Source: Cryptomeria japonica (taxonomy: Eukaryota > Streptophyta > Pinopsida > Cupressales > Cupressaceae). Taken from it: a stretch of 64,000 bases of DNA. The stretch lies in assembly GCF_030272615.1 (NCBI RefSeq), contig NC_081413.1:558781945-558845944 (forward strand), read 5' to 3'. Below, one piece after another: positions 23,919 to 35,884 of the stretch. Both the position numbers and the translations under genes were made by a program. The first letter of the stretch is position 1. Each line of letters opens with the position of its first letter. Below the pieces are notes generated by a model, which saw nothing but the letters and a program-made list of their open reading frames with translations, did not search any database and was not told the origin of the DNA.

Positions 23919-25793
23919 ATGCTGGAGTCACGGGAGAGATTCCCTTTGACTCAGAGTTTGCAAGTAGAGATGACATTCGAGGATAGAGAAGCAGTGAAGG
24001 CTATGGGCTTGCGATATCTTATGTATGTGCCTGAGTTTCGGGTGAACATGGGATTGTTGACTGCATTAGCTGAGAGATGGCACTCAAAGACATGCACGTT
24101 TCATTTGTCGATGGGTAAGATGAAAGTCACCTTAGAGGATGTGTACAGGATACAAAGGATATCGATCATTGGGGAATTGGTTCCTTACGATCGAGAGGGA
24201 GATAGGGATGCACTGAGATGATTATTTCAGGATCCAGGACTGGAGATGAGGGCAGGACATGTGGCTTGGGACACCATGACAACGACAGGATTAGCACTAC
24301 CAGCAGTGCTGGTAGGAGTTATCAACTGGTTCTTATGTCCGGACAGGGTGACACGAGGGTTGGCTGTGGGATGGGGGAGGACTCTGGAGACATTGGTGAC
24401 TGAGCACACTAGGTTTGCATGGGGACCGTGTCTACTGGCACACATGTATTATGAGCTGCATCAGTTTGTATATCATAGATCAAAAGGATTAGGATGTAGA
24501 GTGACATTGTTGCATGTATGGGCATATGAGCATCTGTCGTTTACATGTTCGATACACTTTAGAGGCAACGGACATAGGCGCAGTTATGTGCATTTGTATG
24601 ATATGGTTACTTCTCAGCTACAGATTGGGAGGCTAGAGTATTGGCGTTGTGTGATTGATGAGATATATAGTGTGGTATGGAGGCCTTATCTAGATTGTGA
24701 GGAGTGGGAGGATGACGTAGTGGAGCAGCCATATGTATTTTGGAGTAGGTATCTGATTGGTCAGACACCGTATATTATTGAGAGGCAGCTGATAGACAGG
24801 GTATGCAGGCAGTTCGACAAGATACAACGGATGCCACGGGGTTTAGGTATGTATGCACAGACCATGAGGGATCAAATGCATTTGGGGCCATTATTGGCTT
24901 ATGATCAGGCAGTGACATAGCTGTTGGAGATGGTTCCCATGCCTTGGGATATTTGGGCAGATGTAGAGGATGCAGGGATGGATGCAGAGTATACTGCATA
25001 TTGGGAAGAGCATCTGTTTCCACTGTTGACGGATCCAGGGGAGCTGATAGAGGGAGATGATGGAGGTGATGGAGATGATAATGGAGATTACAAAGGTAGA
25101 GGTCGATGACGGAGACGGGGCGCAATGATAGAGAGGAGAGTGTCTCAGAGGAGAGAGGGCGGAGAGAAGAGATAGGTTCATCAGGCTCGTGTAGAGAGGG
25201 GCAGAGGTGGATTGTCATTACAGGTGCCAGTAGCACAGGTTCCCAGATAGGTACAGGTTCCTGGACAGGTACAGGGATAGGAGCAACCACAGGGACAGGG
25301 TGAGGGGAGAGAGGAGGAGGATGAGCTACTATCCTTAAGGGAGATCTGCCAAGGACAGGAAGATGAGATTCAGGACCTAGAGAGGGATGGGGCTAGGCTC
25401 AAGAGATAGTTGAGGGACACTGAGCAGGAGAGGGATCAGGCTATTCAGTGCTATATAGAGGCTGAGACAACACTAAGGGTAGGGAGATAGGCAACAGAGG
25501 ACACAGGGGCCGGATACACTTATGTTATGCGGGAAGGGGAGGAGATGGCCTACTGGAGAGACCTATACTATGGAGTGGTACTACTAGATCAGCAGGCTAG
25601 AAGCTTCCGGAGACCATCGCAAACGACGACGACCACTGGAGGGAGAGACAAGAGACAGGCGTCTAGTGGTGGGGTCATGGGTCCTCCACCACCACCAGAT
25701 AGAGGGGGCAAGAGAGATGATCTTGGGGTGGGTCCTTCTAGGGCTCAAACTCCATCGAGGCCAGCTAGCTCTGAGGGAGGGAGTTCATCATAG
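23919..25793 (+). pseudogene. Plant mobile domain (PMD, aminotransferase-like) gene, antisense within the retrotransposon
   Basis: One plus-strand frame runs from the ATG at 23919 to about 25793 (625 codons). The N-terminal 330 codons carry PMD features: GLRYLMYVPEFRVNMGLLTALAERW, cut short here to MGLLTALAERWH, then TFHLSMGKMKVTLEDVYRI, LLHVWAYEHL and YWRCVIDEIYSVVWRPY. PMD proteins occur in plant silencing factors of the MAIN/MAIL type and are often carried by transposons. The C-terminal third is glutamine/arginine-rich with coiled-coil character and a PPPPP tract. Eight in-frame stops interrupt it: TGA at 24219 and 25107; TAG at 24918, 25173, 25248, 25278, 25407 and 25488. All fit single C-to-T changes. 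It is antisense to gag and lies near the 3' LTR. Confidence 0.75.
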
Positions 25794-27580
25794 CCGTAGA
25801 GGGCTCCCTATGTATCAATTTTGTACCATTTTTGTATGATGATGTACACCTTTGGGTGATTTTGTAGCCATATGTATTTTGACATCATTGTATCATGATA
25901 CTTATGATTTTTTGATATATATATGAGATGATTCATCCTTGCGGTAGCTATATGCATGTGTACCTATGTGATGTGATGCATGAATCTATGTGATGCTTAT
26001 GATATGGATGCAAATATGTACATGATGAAATGCAAAAAAAAATATTTTTTTTAATGTTTTTAATATGTTATGTATGATGCAAATGTGAATGTATGATGTG
26101 CAGATGAGTATGATAATGCAAAGGATGAGATGCATGATGACAATGTAAAATGTACTAAGATGTGTTGTGTGCAGGATGTGATGCACTTATGATATCTATA
26201 TGTATGTATGAAATGTCAATATGTGGTAATGCTGGTGAAAAACTAGATGAGATGCATATATTTTTGGTGTGTCATTATACTCAGTCATGTGATAATGGAC
26301 TACACAGACTCAAGAAGGACGATGAAGGTCAATCAAGAAAGGGGGATGAAAGATAGAAGATATGGAAGTGAAAGAGCTTCTTGTGCTATTATCATCATTG
26401 AGCTTTATTATGACAAATAGGTTATGACAATCCAGGTATATGTTCGACCTAGAAAGTCATCGTACCTGTTTGCATGGAGATCAGACAGTCACAAACAAGG
26501 AATGCCCCAGTTAATACTAGACTCACAGTGTCCTCATATCCTTCGACAAGTCATAGCATTACTAAGAGACAATCCATAGACAACAAAGAAAAATAGGTGA
26601 CGATACCCCATCCTCGCCTTTCTAGTCAAAGACATCCCAGAGATAGAATCTCTAGTCAGAGACATCCCGGAAAAGCTAAAAGACATGTCACCAAAAAGAT
26701 AAAATCAAAAGAAAACCAAGACTCAACACCAACATCCACTATAGTCCTCAAGTTTAGTATCTCTTCTCACTTGTATAAGTCTATTTGATTGTGGTCACAA
26801 TGTTTCCATTCACAAAAGGATAGATAGCACTAAACCATAATGTTGTTTGAGTCTATTGAAAGAATTGATTTGTTGAAGCCCATTGTTGTTGTGTCTCATC
26901 TAAAACTAACTGAATCCATGAAACTGATACTTTATTGCGGAGAAGATGGAACTTTTATTGCGGATCGGTGATGCAATTGTTGCTTTATTGTGGATTGTGC
27001 AAGGATAGACTGAAGAAAACTGGAAGAAATTGTACTCCTCAGAACGTGTGATTCTCTTAGTTCCACACCCATCACTAGACTTAGGATTTGCCGTGGCCAC
27101 AGATAGGAGCTGATTTATTATGGATGGAAAAGGGTGAAAAGGAGGGATTATTATGAATGGCTAACCAATCTTAGGAAGATCAATAACAAGCCATGATGGG
27201 AATGGGGAAGTTTATTATGGAGGGATAGGCTGTGAGTGTGTGCAAAGTGAAAGGATGAAAGTGAATCCTGAAGGAAGGAGGAGCAATGTCTCTACGCATG
27301 GCGTCGATAACCCGGTTTTCACCATGGTACTTGCCCAGGGTGCCACCGAAGTGGTTTTCACCATTGGACGAATTTATTTCTCTACTTTATTTTATTTTAT
27401 TTTTTTTGTGTGTGTCACAAGGCGCCTATTTGCCAGGTTTTCACCAAGTAACAATTTTTTATTTTTATGATTTTTTTTTGTATTTGAATATTTTTTTGTA
27501 TTTTTGATATTTTAATTTTTTTTTGTATTTTTAATATTTTATGATTTTTTTGTATTTTTGAATTAGGATATGTTGAAGAG
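25794..27580. other. Non-coding part between PMD gene and integrase tail
   Basis: It contains an ATG/GAT-rich low-complexity stretch (25900-26200), several copies of TTATTGCGGA (26930-27000), a CCCGGTTTTCACCATGG stretch near 27310, and a T-rich run with TTTTTGTATTTTTGA units (27465-27560). I see no gene. Confidence 0.5.
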
Positions 27581-30500
27581 CTATGTGTAAAACCTGCGAA
27601 GGTGCATGTTGTCGATAGGATCCTCCAAAGGTTCTCCCTCTGGTGTCGAAAGTTGATATGCACTTGATCCGTAGACTGTTGTGATGACATAAGGACCAAG
27701 CCAATTTGGTTCGAATTTTCCCTTCTTCTCTCGATCTTGCTGATATTTAGGATTCTCCTTGAGAACTAAGTCACCCACCTCAAATGTATGAGGCTTAACC
27801 TTATGATTGTAGCTGCATTTTTCCTTGATTGAATGATGTGTAGCTCGAGTGACTATCTTCCATGATAAAGGAACTGAAATAGAATTACAAATGTGTAGAC
27901 TACGTTTGCTCATATGCGTGTCACCTAAATGAGTTTGGGCATACCTGATAACAAAGTCCCTCGAGGAAACTCCATTAAAGGTCCATGATGTATCGCCAGA
28001 AGGGAATGGATGTGTGAAACAAGTGGATGAGTTATGAAGGCTTATTATTGCGAAAAGAAGTGAAAGTAGGATGGAATGATGGAGACTTAGGATCAACAAG
28101 TATTCTTTTTGACTTAAAATTGTAGAACTTTTGCCCCCAGTTATTTTGACATTAGGGGACATCAACTCTTGTTCTTTTTTCTTCATAGGAGTTTTATCCT
28201 TGACTTTGATTTTTGCATATTCCAATAGCTTTTGATTTTGATTTGGACTAAAGGACTTTTCTTTATTTTTGACTTTTAGATTTTTCTTTTCAAAGCTTGA
28301 TTTGGTATCCCCAATTAGTAAGGGCTTTTGTGATTCCTGTTGATCCAAGTCTGGGAGAGGAGTGGAAATGGAATGAGTGGATGAAATTGTAAGGCTATAG
28401 GATTTCTCAAGAGGGTTGTTGATGCACTCAATAGATTCTTCGTTGAAACCACTCTTAGGATTATTGATATCAAAAGATGCTTGCACCACTAGAGGAGATC
28501 TGCATTCAGACTTAGTAGCCACAACACTAGGTGGTTCACACCCAATTCCTTGTAAATTGTTTATAGATTGTTTTTGTCGATTGAATACCTTAGGAGATAG
28601 TGGGAGTTGATCAACATGAAAGATATACTCACCACCTCCCATGCCTTTAACCTTGAATTCTTCTTTGATCTCTGCTTGTTTTGATGTAGAAGGTTTCAAG
28701 GATTCTGGATCCACATATGCTAATGAAGGAATAGCTTCTCGATTGACTGAGATTGTTATTTATGATCTAGGTCACAAATTGTTGCAATATATGAATGGGT
28801 TTGGATCACCTTTGATGGTTACTTCAACTCCATTGTGTGGGAACTTGATACATTGATGATATGTCGAGGGAACAACTTTCATTTCATGAATCCATGGGCG
28901 TCCCAAGAGTATGTTGTATGTGAGCTCTAGATCAAGGACTTGACAAACCACATCCTTCGTAACTAGCCCAACTCTGAGAGGTAAGGTGATTGTGCCCTTG
29001 GATGAACTTTCTTCATCATCATATGCTTTGATGGTAATTTTGTTTGTAGCATTCATATCCCTTTCAGAATGTCCCAATTGCTTAAGAGTGTTCAATGTAC
29101 AAATGTTCAGACCCGCTCCTCCATCTATCAAGACTCGTTTTATTTGATGTTTGTGTAGGAATGCTTCAATGTGTAAAGGTGCATTATGTGGTTGGCTTAC
29201 AGAGGCATCGTAAACTTTGGTGAATGTGAGAGAATTAGGAATGGAAAGGTATCCCACCATGGCTTGAAACTGGTCCTTGTTCAGATCAGTGGGGACAAAA
29301 GTTTCTCTCAAAGTTTTATCAAGGATGGCTTTATGTGTGGGGGATATGCATAAAAGATCAAGGATGGAGATAAGAGTAGGCATCCTCCCTAACTATTCTA
29401 CCAGGTTGTACTCAAGTTTGGCTGATGAGGAAATGGTGGTTTTACCTGGAGCTCCTTGCAAAGTGACCTTACCTCATCGAGTTGTGACATTACATTCAAA
29501 AGTAGATTCAGAAGAAGGTCCAATGCCTTTTAGGACAACTTTGGCTCTTTGGGTAGAATTTTCAGGTGCTTTGTCCTTTATGATAATGGTAGAGACATAA
29601 TTGTCCATCAAAATGTGATTAAAACTTGAATCATAGTTATAGGATGCTCTGGTATAGTTGGTCTGCTCATCTGTGGCTTTGGCTTTTCCCTTGTCATGTT
29701 TAGGGAATGGTTCCTTAAACATCTCATGTTCTTGATTGGAGGAATGCCCTTCAATCTCAATGTCACCTCTATCAATAAGATCTTGTATGATGTTCTTCAA
29801 CCGATGACAATTTCCTATTTTACATCCTTTGCTCTTGTGAAATTCACAGTACTCATCATCATTCCACCAATTTGGTTTGACCTTTGGTTCATATGGAGGA
29901 TTGTCAGGAATTGTTATTATCTTGTTTGCCACTAGCTTCTTGAAAGCTGATTCAAGTGGTTCTCCCAATGGGGTGTATTTCCTTCGTGGTTTTGAAGTTG
30001 TTTGAGTATTCACTTGGTTATTTGTAGAAGTTGATCCCAAAAAAATGATTTTGGGTCGCACTATATTAGCATCAACAACACCATCATTTACTGTGTTCTT
30101 GTTTTTGTTCCAAAATCTTGGCTTGTCTTTTCCTTTAAAGTCCTCTTTGTTTTCTTTGAATATCTTAATTACTCCTTGTTCAATTAGGACCTTCTCTATT
30201 GCTAAACCTTTTTCAATGACGTCCTTGAAAGTGGACAAGTAAGCTTTCCTTAGATCATAACCAATGTCTTTGTTGATATTCTGGGTGAACATCTCTACCA
30301 TTTGTTTTTGTGGAATTTTACAAGAGCATTTACTGGCTAAATTCCTCCATCGTTACAAGAATGATGAAAAAGACTCCCCATCCTTTTGTTTGGTGTTGTA
30401 CAGAGTGGTAATTGATATATTTGTCTCTATGTTGTATGAGAAATGTTGGATAAAAGCCTTTACTAAATCACCCCATGACTTAGTTCCAAGTGGGAGTTGG

Positions 30501-31699
30501 GAGAACCATTCCATAGCTTGATCACCTAAGCTTTGTGGGAATAATCTCATCAAGTATGTTTCTTCTGCTGCTACCTCAATGCAAGTTGTGAAGAATTGTC
30601 TTATATGTGCCTTAGGGTCTCCTTTGCCTCTGTACTTATCAAACTTAGGTGTCACGAAATGTGTAGGAAAAGGAGGCATTGGAATGCTTTTATTAAATGG
30701 ATAGGGACATATGTCTCTCATTGTGTAAGTTGGATTTGGTGTATTAATGTCTTCCATTTTCTTTTGTAAATCAAATATTTGTTGTTCCAAATTGTTCTTA
30801 GGTGGAGATCAACTTCTTGGACCATATCCCATGCCTGAGCCATCAAGTGGAGGAGGAGGATACTGCATGTATGGATGGTACTAAACATAAACATGTTCAT
30901 ATGGAGGAGGTATATAGTGATGGTGTGTATATGGACCACTTGGTATAGAGTCATGATGAGGAATGGAATATATGCTCTATCCATGCATATCATATTCTAC
31001 AGGCATGTCATGAGTTTTTTCTTGTGTAGTGCCCCCAAATTTGACACGGGGTTTCCTAGTGTCCAAATTTTGAGCATGCCTTTGGATATCCAATTGCTTT
31101 TGAGGTTGGTCCTTAGCATTGGTATGCGATTGAGTGTATTTATCTGCATAAGACTTCCATAAGGGTCTACGTAAGTGAGTAGCATAAGCTTGACCATGTG
31201 TATTTGGGACCTCAGGTTTTTGAAAAAAGGATGATGGTGACTCAGGCACAAAACGTGGTCCTCTAGTACCTCTACTAGTAGGTCTCCTTTGATCCATGTT
31301 GAGTTGACTTTCTTGCATAGGTCGATTTTCCATTATTTGAGACATGTCAAAATCATGAGGTATCTTGGCTCCACTTTGTGCCATTACTTGTAAGAAATAT
31401 TGTCTATCTCTTCTCATGATTTCCTCAACCAATCTATTAAAATGGGGATCCATAATAGAGTCTTCCACTTCTGCTGAATGTACTAAAATGTTTTCCATAT
31501 TGTCATTGTGTGTATCATTGTTGTTTGTACTATTCATGTTCTCAACATTTTGAGTGTTCCTATAAGTCTCCATGTCAGGTAATGTGGTATGATCAGAATT
31601 GAAGAAGATATCATTATCATACTCATAGGCACTCATGTATGCAGACTCTTGAGCCTCTTTAGCTTCTCTCCTAGATTTTTGGGAACGGGTTTCAACCAT
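27581..31699 (-). pseudogene. gag-protease polyprotein ending in an integrase C-terminal segment
   Basis: From the ATG at 31699 (MVETRSQKSRREAKEAQ) a single minus-strand frame continues to 27581, about 1370 codons. Retrotransposon gag domain at about 30680-30300 (FVTPKFDKYRGKGDP, QAMEWFSQLP). A zinc-finger-like CEFHKSKGCKIGNCHRL near 29860-29800. Aspartic protease near 29130-28860 with VLIDGGAGLNICTLNTL (DGGA in place of DTGA/DSGA, a variant common in some plant gypsy groups) and ILLGRPWIHEM. A low-complexity linker (28700-27950). Then VGDLVLK, FEPNWLGPYVI and LRRFYT, the C-terminus of a gypsy integrase (27790-27581). Stops at 30977, 30881, 30809, 30353, 29474, 29393, 28772 and 28760. No reverse transcriptase lies between. 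Confidence 0.85.
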
Positions 31700-32189
31700 G
31701 AACTAGGTTTTGACCAAGATGTGTGAGACTAGATGAAAATGGAAAGAGTGTGGAAGACCAAGAGTTGGATGGAATGTAAATGAATCTGAGGTGTACTTGC
31801 AATGTCCAAAATGTAAGACCAAGTATGTATGTAGTAGAGTAGGTGTGGCTTCTAAAGAGATGATAGATCCCTTGATGAGGTAAGCTGACCTTGACTCTAA
31901 GTAAGACCAAATGAGACCCAAAGGTGATAGACCTTGATGAGGGACCACTTAGCAAAATGTTGTTGTATGTAGTGTGTTGACAAAGTAAGATGAGGACAAC
32001 CAAGTGACCTTTTGACTCAAGTTTAGACAAATGTGAATGTAATGCAAGGTGTAAAGAAATGATGAACTTTGTGAGACCCAAAGACAGGTTGAATTCTAGA
32101 TGAAAACCTGAAGAGATAACCTAGGAAGCTCAATAAGTCTGAAACTGATTGCTCTTGTTTTTGCCAGACTGCAAGTTTTTCCAATTCTG

Positions 32190-32400
32190 AACACAGACGT
32201 GCCTGTATACTTCACAGACGCGCCTGTATACTTCACAGACGCGGTTAAATGACACAAACAATATTGAAAACTGCATAGACGTGTTTCTGAGATTTTGTAA
32301 ATGTAATGTTTCTTGTAATAACACAAACGTGTTTCTATCCTTCACAAACGCGGCTAAATGACACAGACGTTGTTTAACACTGCACAGACTCATTTCTAGA
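32190..32400 (-). repeat. GCGCGTCTGTG-type repeats upstream of gag
   Basis: On the minus strand GCGCGTCTGTGAAGTATACA occurs in tandem (22-bp period), with several looser copies such as GCGTTTGTG further upstream. It lies about 490-700 bases before the gag ATG and matches the array before the PMD gene. Confidence 0.75.
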
Positions 32401-33480
32401 AACTAAGTGCAATTTTTCCAGTTTTGTAAAGTTGTTTGTTGTGACCAAATCTAAATTTTTGATTGTTTTTCATGACAAGAGGACACAATGTTGATGAGGA
32501 CTCAATGTTTGCAAGTGTTTAGACTCAAAATGACTCAAAAGAAAGTGTGTTGTTTGATGTAAAAATGTTTTGCATACACTTGAAGACACAAAAGATAAAA
32601 TGTTTTGATGTTTGAACTTGAATATTTGAATGTTCAAAAGAAGACAAGCACAATTCTTATGGTTGGCCAAGACAATAGTTGTTGATCCCACATGGGGTTT
32701 CCCCCAAGGCTACGCCATTCAAAGTGGATACTTAGATGCTTGACCCCACTGGCTCCACCCTCGACACTCACTTCTCTTGGGTAGCCAAGCATCAGTCCCC
32801 ACAAAAACTCCTTGTGGCAAAATTTGTATCTCTACTAAGAATTGTATGTGTGTGGACCGCTCCAGAGGTCCGACCTCTTGCCCCAACAATTAGAAGGATT
32901 TTGGTTTTCTAAAACAAAAAGCTGCTAGTAAGGGCATCCACTTGTGTGGCCATACATGTGGCACTTTCAGCTCTGTAAATACAGAAGGCTCCCAGACGGT
33001 AGGTATTATGCCCTACAACTAATCAAATAAATTTGATCAAATGGGTTTATGGGGAGACATAGTGTCGTCATGAACTAATCAACACACGTTACCCATGGCT
33101 TTCACCATGGATAAAATTATTTATAGTGGTTTGGAAGAGGTGGGTTTTCCTCGCTACCACTTGGGTCATTCTCTCCTCACTATTAGTCCTAATGACCACA
33201 TGGGGAGACAGGCCCTCTAGAGATTAAACAAAAAGAGCTTATTGCTCAAGACACAAAAGACACTGGTTCAATTTTAGTGCACCAATTGGAGTGTTTGATA
33301 ATCTATGAAAATAAGGCACACAATAAAGATCAAAAACCCTTGCTATAATTTTGCAACAAATATTTGTTAGTAGTTTTGCAATAATACCCCTCCTACAAGC
33401 ACACAAGTTAGGTAAATTTCAGATCCAAAAGACTTTGTGAAATAGGGGCCTTCGACAAGACATTTTTTTGATAGATTCAA

Positions 33481-34380
33481 AGATCTAATTTTTCATGAGT
33501 TATTTTGCATCATAAAAAACATACCACCTGTAAAATTTCAAGACATTTCCAGAAATGTAAGAAAATCCAAAAAAGTTTCTAATTTGCTCCAAATATTATT
33601 TTTTTATGAAAAATCATAAACAATTCATAGAAAATGCAAAATTGATTCCAAAAATATGAATTTTTTACTAGAAACTCCTGATAGCATTCCACGCCTTCAT
33701 AATAAAAAATCCTGCAAAAATTCCAAGCAGTTTGTGAGATATGATCAAAATAATGCAAAACCCTAACTTTTAAAGATCTGATTTTTTAGGAATTATTTTG
33801 TGTCAAAAATAAAATCACAAAGAAGAGATCCTATGTATAATTATGAGAAATTTCCAAATATGTAAACAAATCCAAAAAATTCGCTCATTTTCTCTCAAAA
33901 TTATTTTTTTATGAAAATGCATAAAAAATTCATAGAAAATTCAAATATGCTCCAACAAATTTGGTTTTTTTACTGAGCACCTCTGATTATGTTCTTGACC
34001 TGAATCACAAATTTGATACCAAAATTCAAAGCCTTTTGTGAGATCTGATCAAAATAATGAAAAACCCTAATTTTTAAAGATCTGATTTTTTAGGAAATAT
34101 TTTGCATCAAAATTAAAATAAAAAAGAACAGATCATGTCTATAAATCAGAGATATTTCTAAAAATGTAAGAAAATCCAAAAATTGCAGTCATTTGCTCTC
34201 AAAATTAATTTTTTAAGAAAATTCCTTAAAAAATCATATAAAATTCAAATATGATCCAAAACATCTGAATTTTGGATTGCAATCTCTTGATACTGTCCCA
34301 AACCTGCAAGCAAAATTTTATACAGAAATTCAAAGCCGTTTGTGAAATCGGATCAGATCTCTCCAAGATCTTAGTTTTGT
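33481..34380. repeat. Tandem array, about 300-bp units, three copies
   Basis: AGATCT(A/G)ATTTTT recurs at 33481, 33774 and 34078 (periods 293 and 304). The repeated units share AAAATCCAAAAA, TTCATAGAAAATTCAAAT and GATCAAAATAATG landmarks. They lie in the leader next to the 5' LTR. Confidence 0.75.
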
Positions 34381-34486
34381 GTCCAAAACCCTAGCCGCAC
34401 AAGGTTATTCTCCAAATTGTTTTACAAAACAAAAATATAGGGTTAGAAAAACCTGCAAAAAATACATAGATCTAACAAAAATCCAT

Positions 34487-34504
34487 GTCCCACCGAGCGT
34501 GCCA
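34487..34504 (-). other. Putative primer-binding site
   Basis: On the minus strand TGGCACGCTCGGTGGGAC begins three bases inside the LTR. It starts with TGG, complementary to a tRNA CCA end. I cannot name the tRNA. Confidence 0.6.
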
Positions 34505-34507
34505 AAA

Positions 34508-35298
34508 TTTTTATGGTAAAAATGGAAACAACAATATTGAAAGACTAAAATAGATTCAACCACAAAACTCTAGCCTAACAACAACAAAGATCCACCATAA
34601 CATATGAAGATTACCTAAGACAATGTAAATCAAATGAAATCACAAAGATTATACCATCACATGTCCAATAGGGTTTGAATCTCCATTCTTCCTATCTCTA
34701 TTGATCTTGCTTGATATATTTGCTCTCAGATTTTATGTGTGCGCAAGAGCTCAACAAAGAACAAAAATGTGGTTGATAGTTTGATTGCATATGAAAGTTT
34801 GAATGCTAGAATGCTTGAAGGATTGATTAGCTGATTGAAAAATAGGGTTGATGATGAAGGAAGCATCTCCTTATATAGAAGACACTATAAGAAATAGAGG
34901 GATAAGATTGAGAGGTGTAAAAGATAAATGATCCGCTAGGATTAGAGGGTAGGTAGAAGAAATAAGAAAACAATGAGAGAGTAGGTAGTGTATGAATTAA
35001 GAGATGAATGACATGTGTCATGGGTAGAAAAGGCTAATGAATTAATTAAATAAATAAAGATTTATTTAATTAATAGAAGAAGTGGGATCAATTAAATAAA
35101 TGAGATATTTATTTAATTTAGGAAAAGGATAATTTAAATAAATAAAGTATTTATTTAAATGAGGAATAAGGCTAGAAGAGGATAAATGAATTAATTAAAT
35201 AAATAAAGATTTATTTAATTAATAGAAGAATTAGGCTTAAATAATTAAATAAATAAAAATATTTATTTAATTAGACAGGACAATTTTAGGTGTCTACA
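34508..35298 (-). repeat. 5' LTR of the gypsy-type element (right LTR)
   Basis: 791 bp, partner of 21802-22592. Its inner end is mutated: TTTTTATGG where the other LTR has TGTTTATGG. On the element strand the terminal CA therefore reads AA. Confidence 0.9.
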
Positions 35299-35303
35299 CT
35301 AAC
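35299..35303. repeat. Target-site duplication CTAAC, right
   Basis: Pairs with 21797-21801 and defines the ends of the 13.5-kb element. Confidence 0.85.
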
Positions 35304-35329
35304 AATTGATTCCTAGCCCATTTACTGTA

Positions 35330-35770
35330 TATTTTTGTTGTGAATTGTGGCCTCAACATGGTCATTGACTTTGAGCTTTAAGGTGGCAAGGTTGTTTGCC
35401 CCACATTTGGGTAAATAGAACCTAACTTTAAACAATTTTAGGGTTTTATGGTTTTTGTTCCTGTGGACGAATTTGTAGAGGTGGGCCCAAGTTTTCTATG
35501 ATGGGATTTGTGAGCTTGTGGTTGTATTGTGTATGTGGTATGTGGTCCATCCACATGGTTTTCTCAGAGCTGACCCTCCCCTATGGGGGTTGGTGCATAT
35601 AACCTCCAACCCATGTGGCTCTTGTTTCCTCAAATCCTAAGCGTCAATAAAATGAGTGACCAAACCCTAGCCCTCGAGTGCTAAAGTAGGGTGGGCTCTT
35701 TTTTTATCACTTTTGGGCTCCAAATAGGCAATTTTTTAAAATGGTCATAACTTGGTCCTTTGACACTAAG
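35330..35770. repeat. Dispersed repeat, copy of 15260-15700
   Basis: It shares TGTGAATTGTGG, CCCACATTTGGGT, ACCAAACCCTAGCCC, GTGCTAAAGTAGGGTGGG and AAAATGGTCATAACTTGG in order with the other copy. It is non-coding. Confidence 0.6.
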
Positions 35771-35844
35771 TATAATTATAGCTATAAGGATCATAACATT
35801 GTAATTAGGTGCAAAAACTACACACTTGTGATCAACACTATAAG

Positions 35845-35846
<2 letters not shown>

Positions 35847-35884
<38 letters not shown>
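35847..35884. repeat. (TAA)n microsatellite
   Basis: About twelve uninterrupted TAA units. Confidence 0.95.

Larger units (their letters stand above)
31700..34486 (-). other. Untranslated leader of the gypsy-type element
   Basis: Nearly 2.8 kb without a frame of note. It contains the CGCGTCTGTG motif cluster (32190-32400), a CCCC/GGGG-rich stretch near 32690-33020, and a tandem array (33481-34380). Confidence 0.6.
21802..35298 (-). mobile_element. Ty3/gypsy-type LTR retrotransposon with antisense PMD gene, lacking reverse transcriptase
   Basis: Two 791-bp LTRs in direct orientation are flanked by CTAAC duplications. On the minus strand a primer-binding-like site lies just inside the right LTR and a polypurine tract just inside the left one, so the element reads right to left. 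The order is LTR, long leader with tandem repeats, gag, protease, linker, integrase C-terminus, non-coding part, antisense plant-mobile-domain gene, LTR. No reverse transcriptase, RNase H or integrase core was found, so it could only move with helper proteins. The protease context and the antisense extra ORF recall Tat-type plant elements; the lineage is inferred, not proven. Confidence 0.9.

Noticed and set aside
24246-25290. Minus-strand frames opposite the PMD gene
   Set aside because: Low-complexity shadow frames without motifs.
23919-25793. The PMD gene as an ordinary host gene
   Set aside because: It lies within the LTRs and target duplication of the gypsy-type element, has eight stops, and shares its leader motif with that element's gag leader.
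33481-34380. CRISPR-like array
   Set aside because: Units are about 300 bp, degenerate and directly adjacent, in plant retrotransposon leader DNA.
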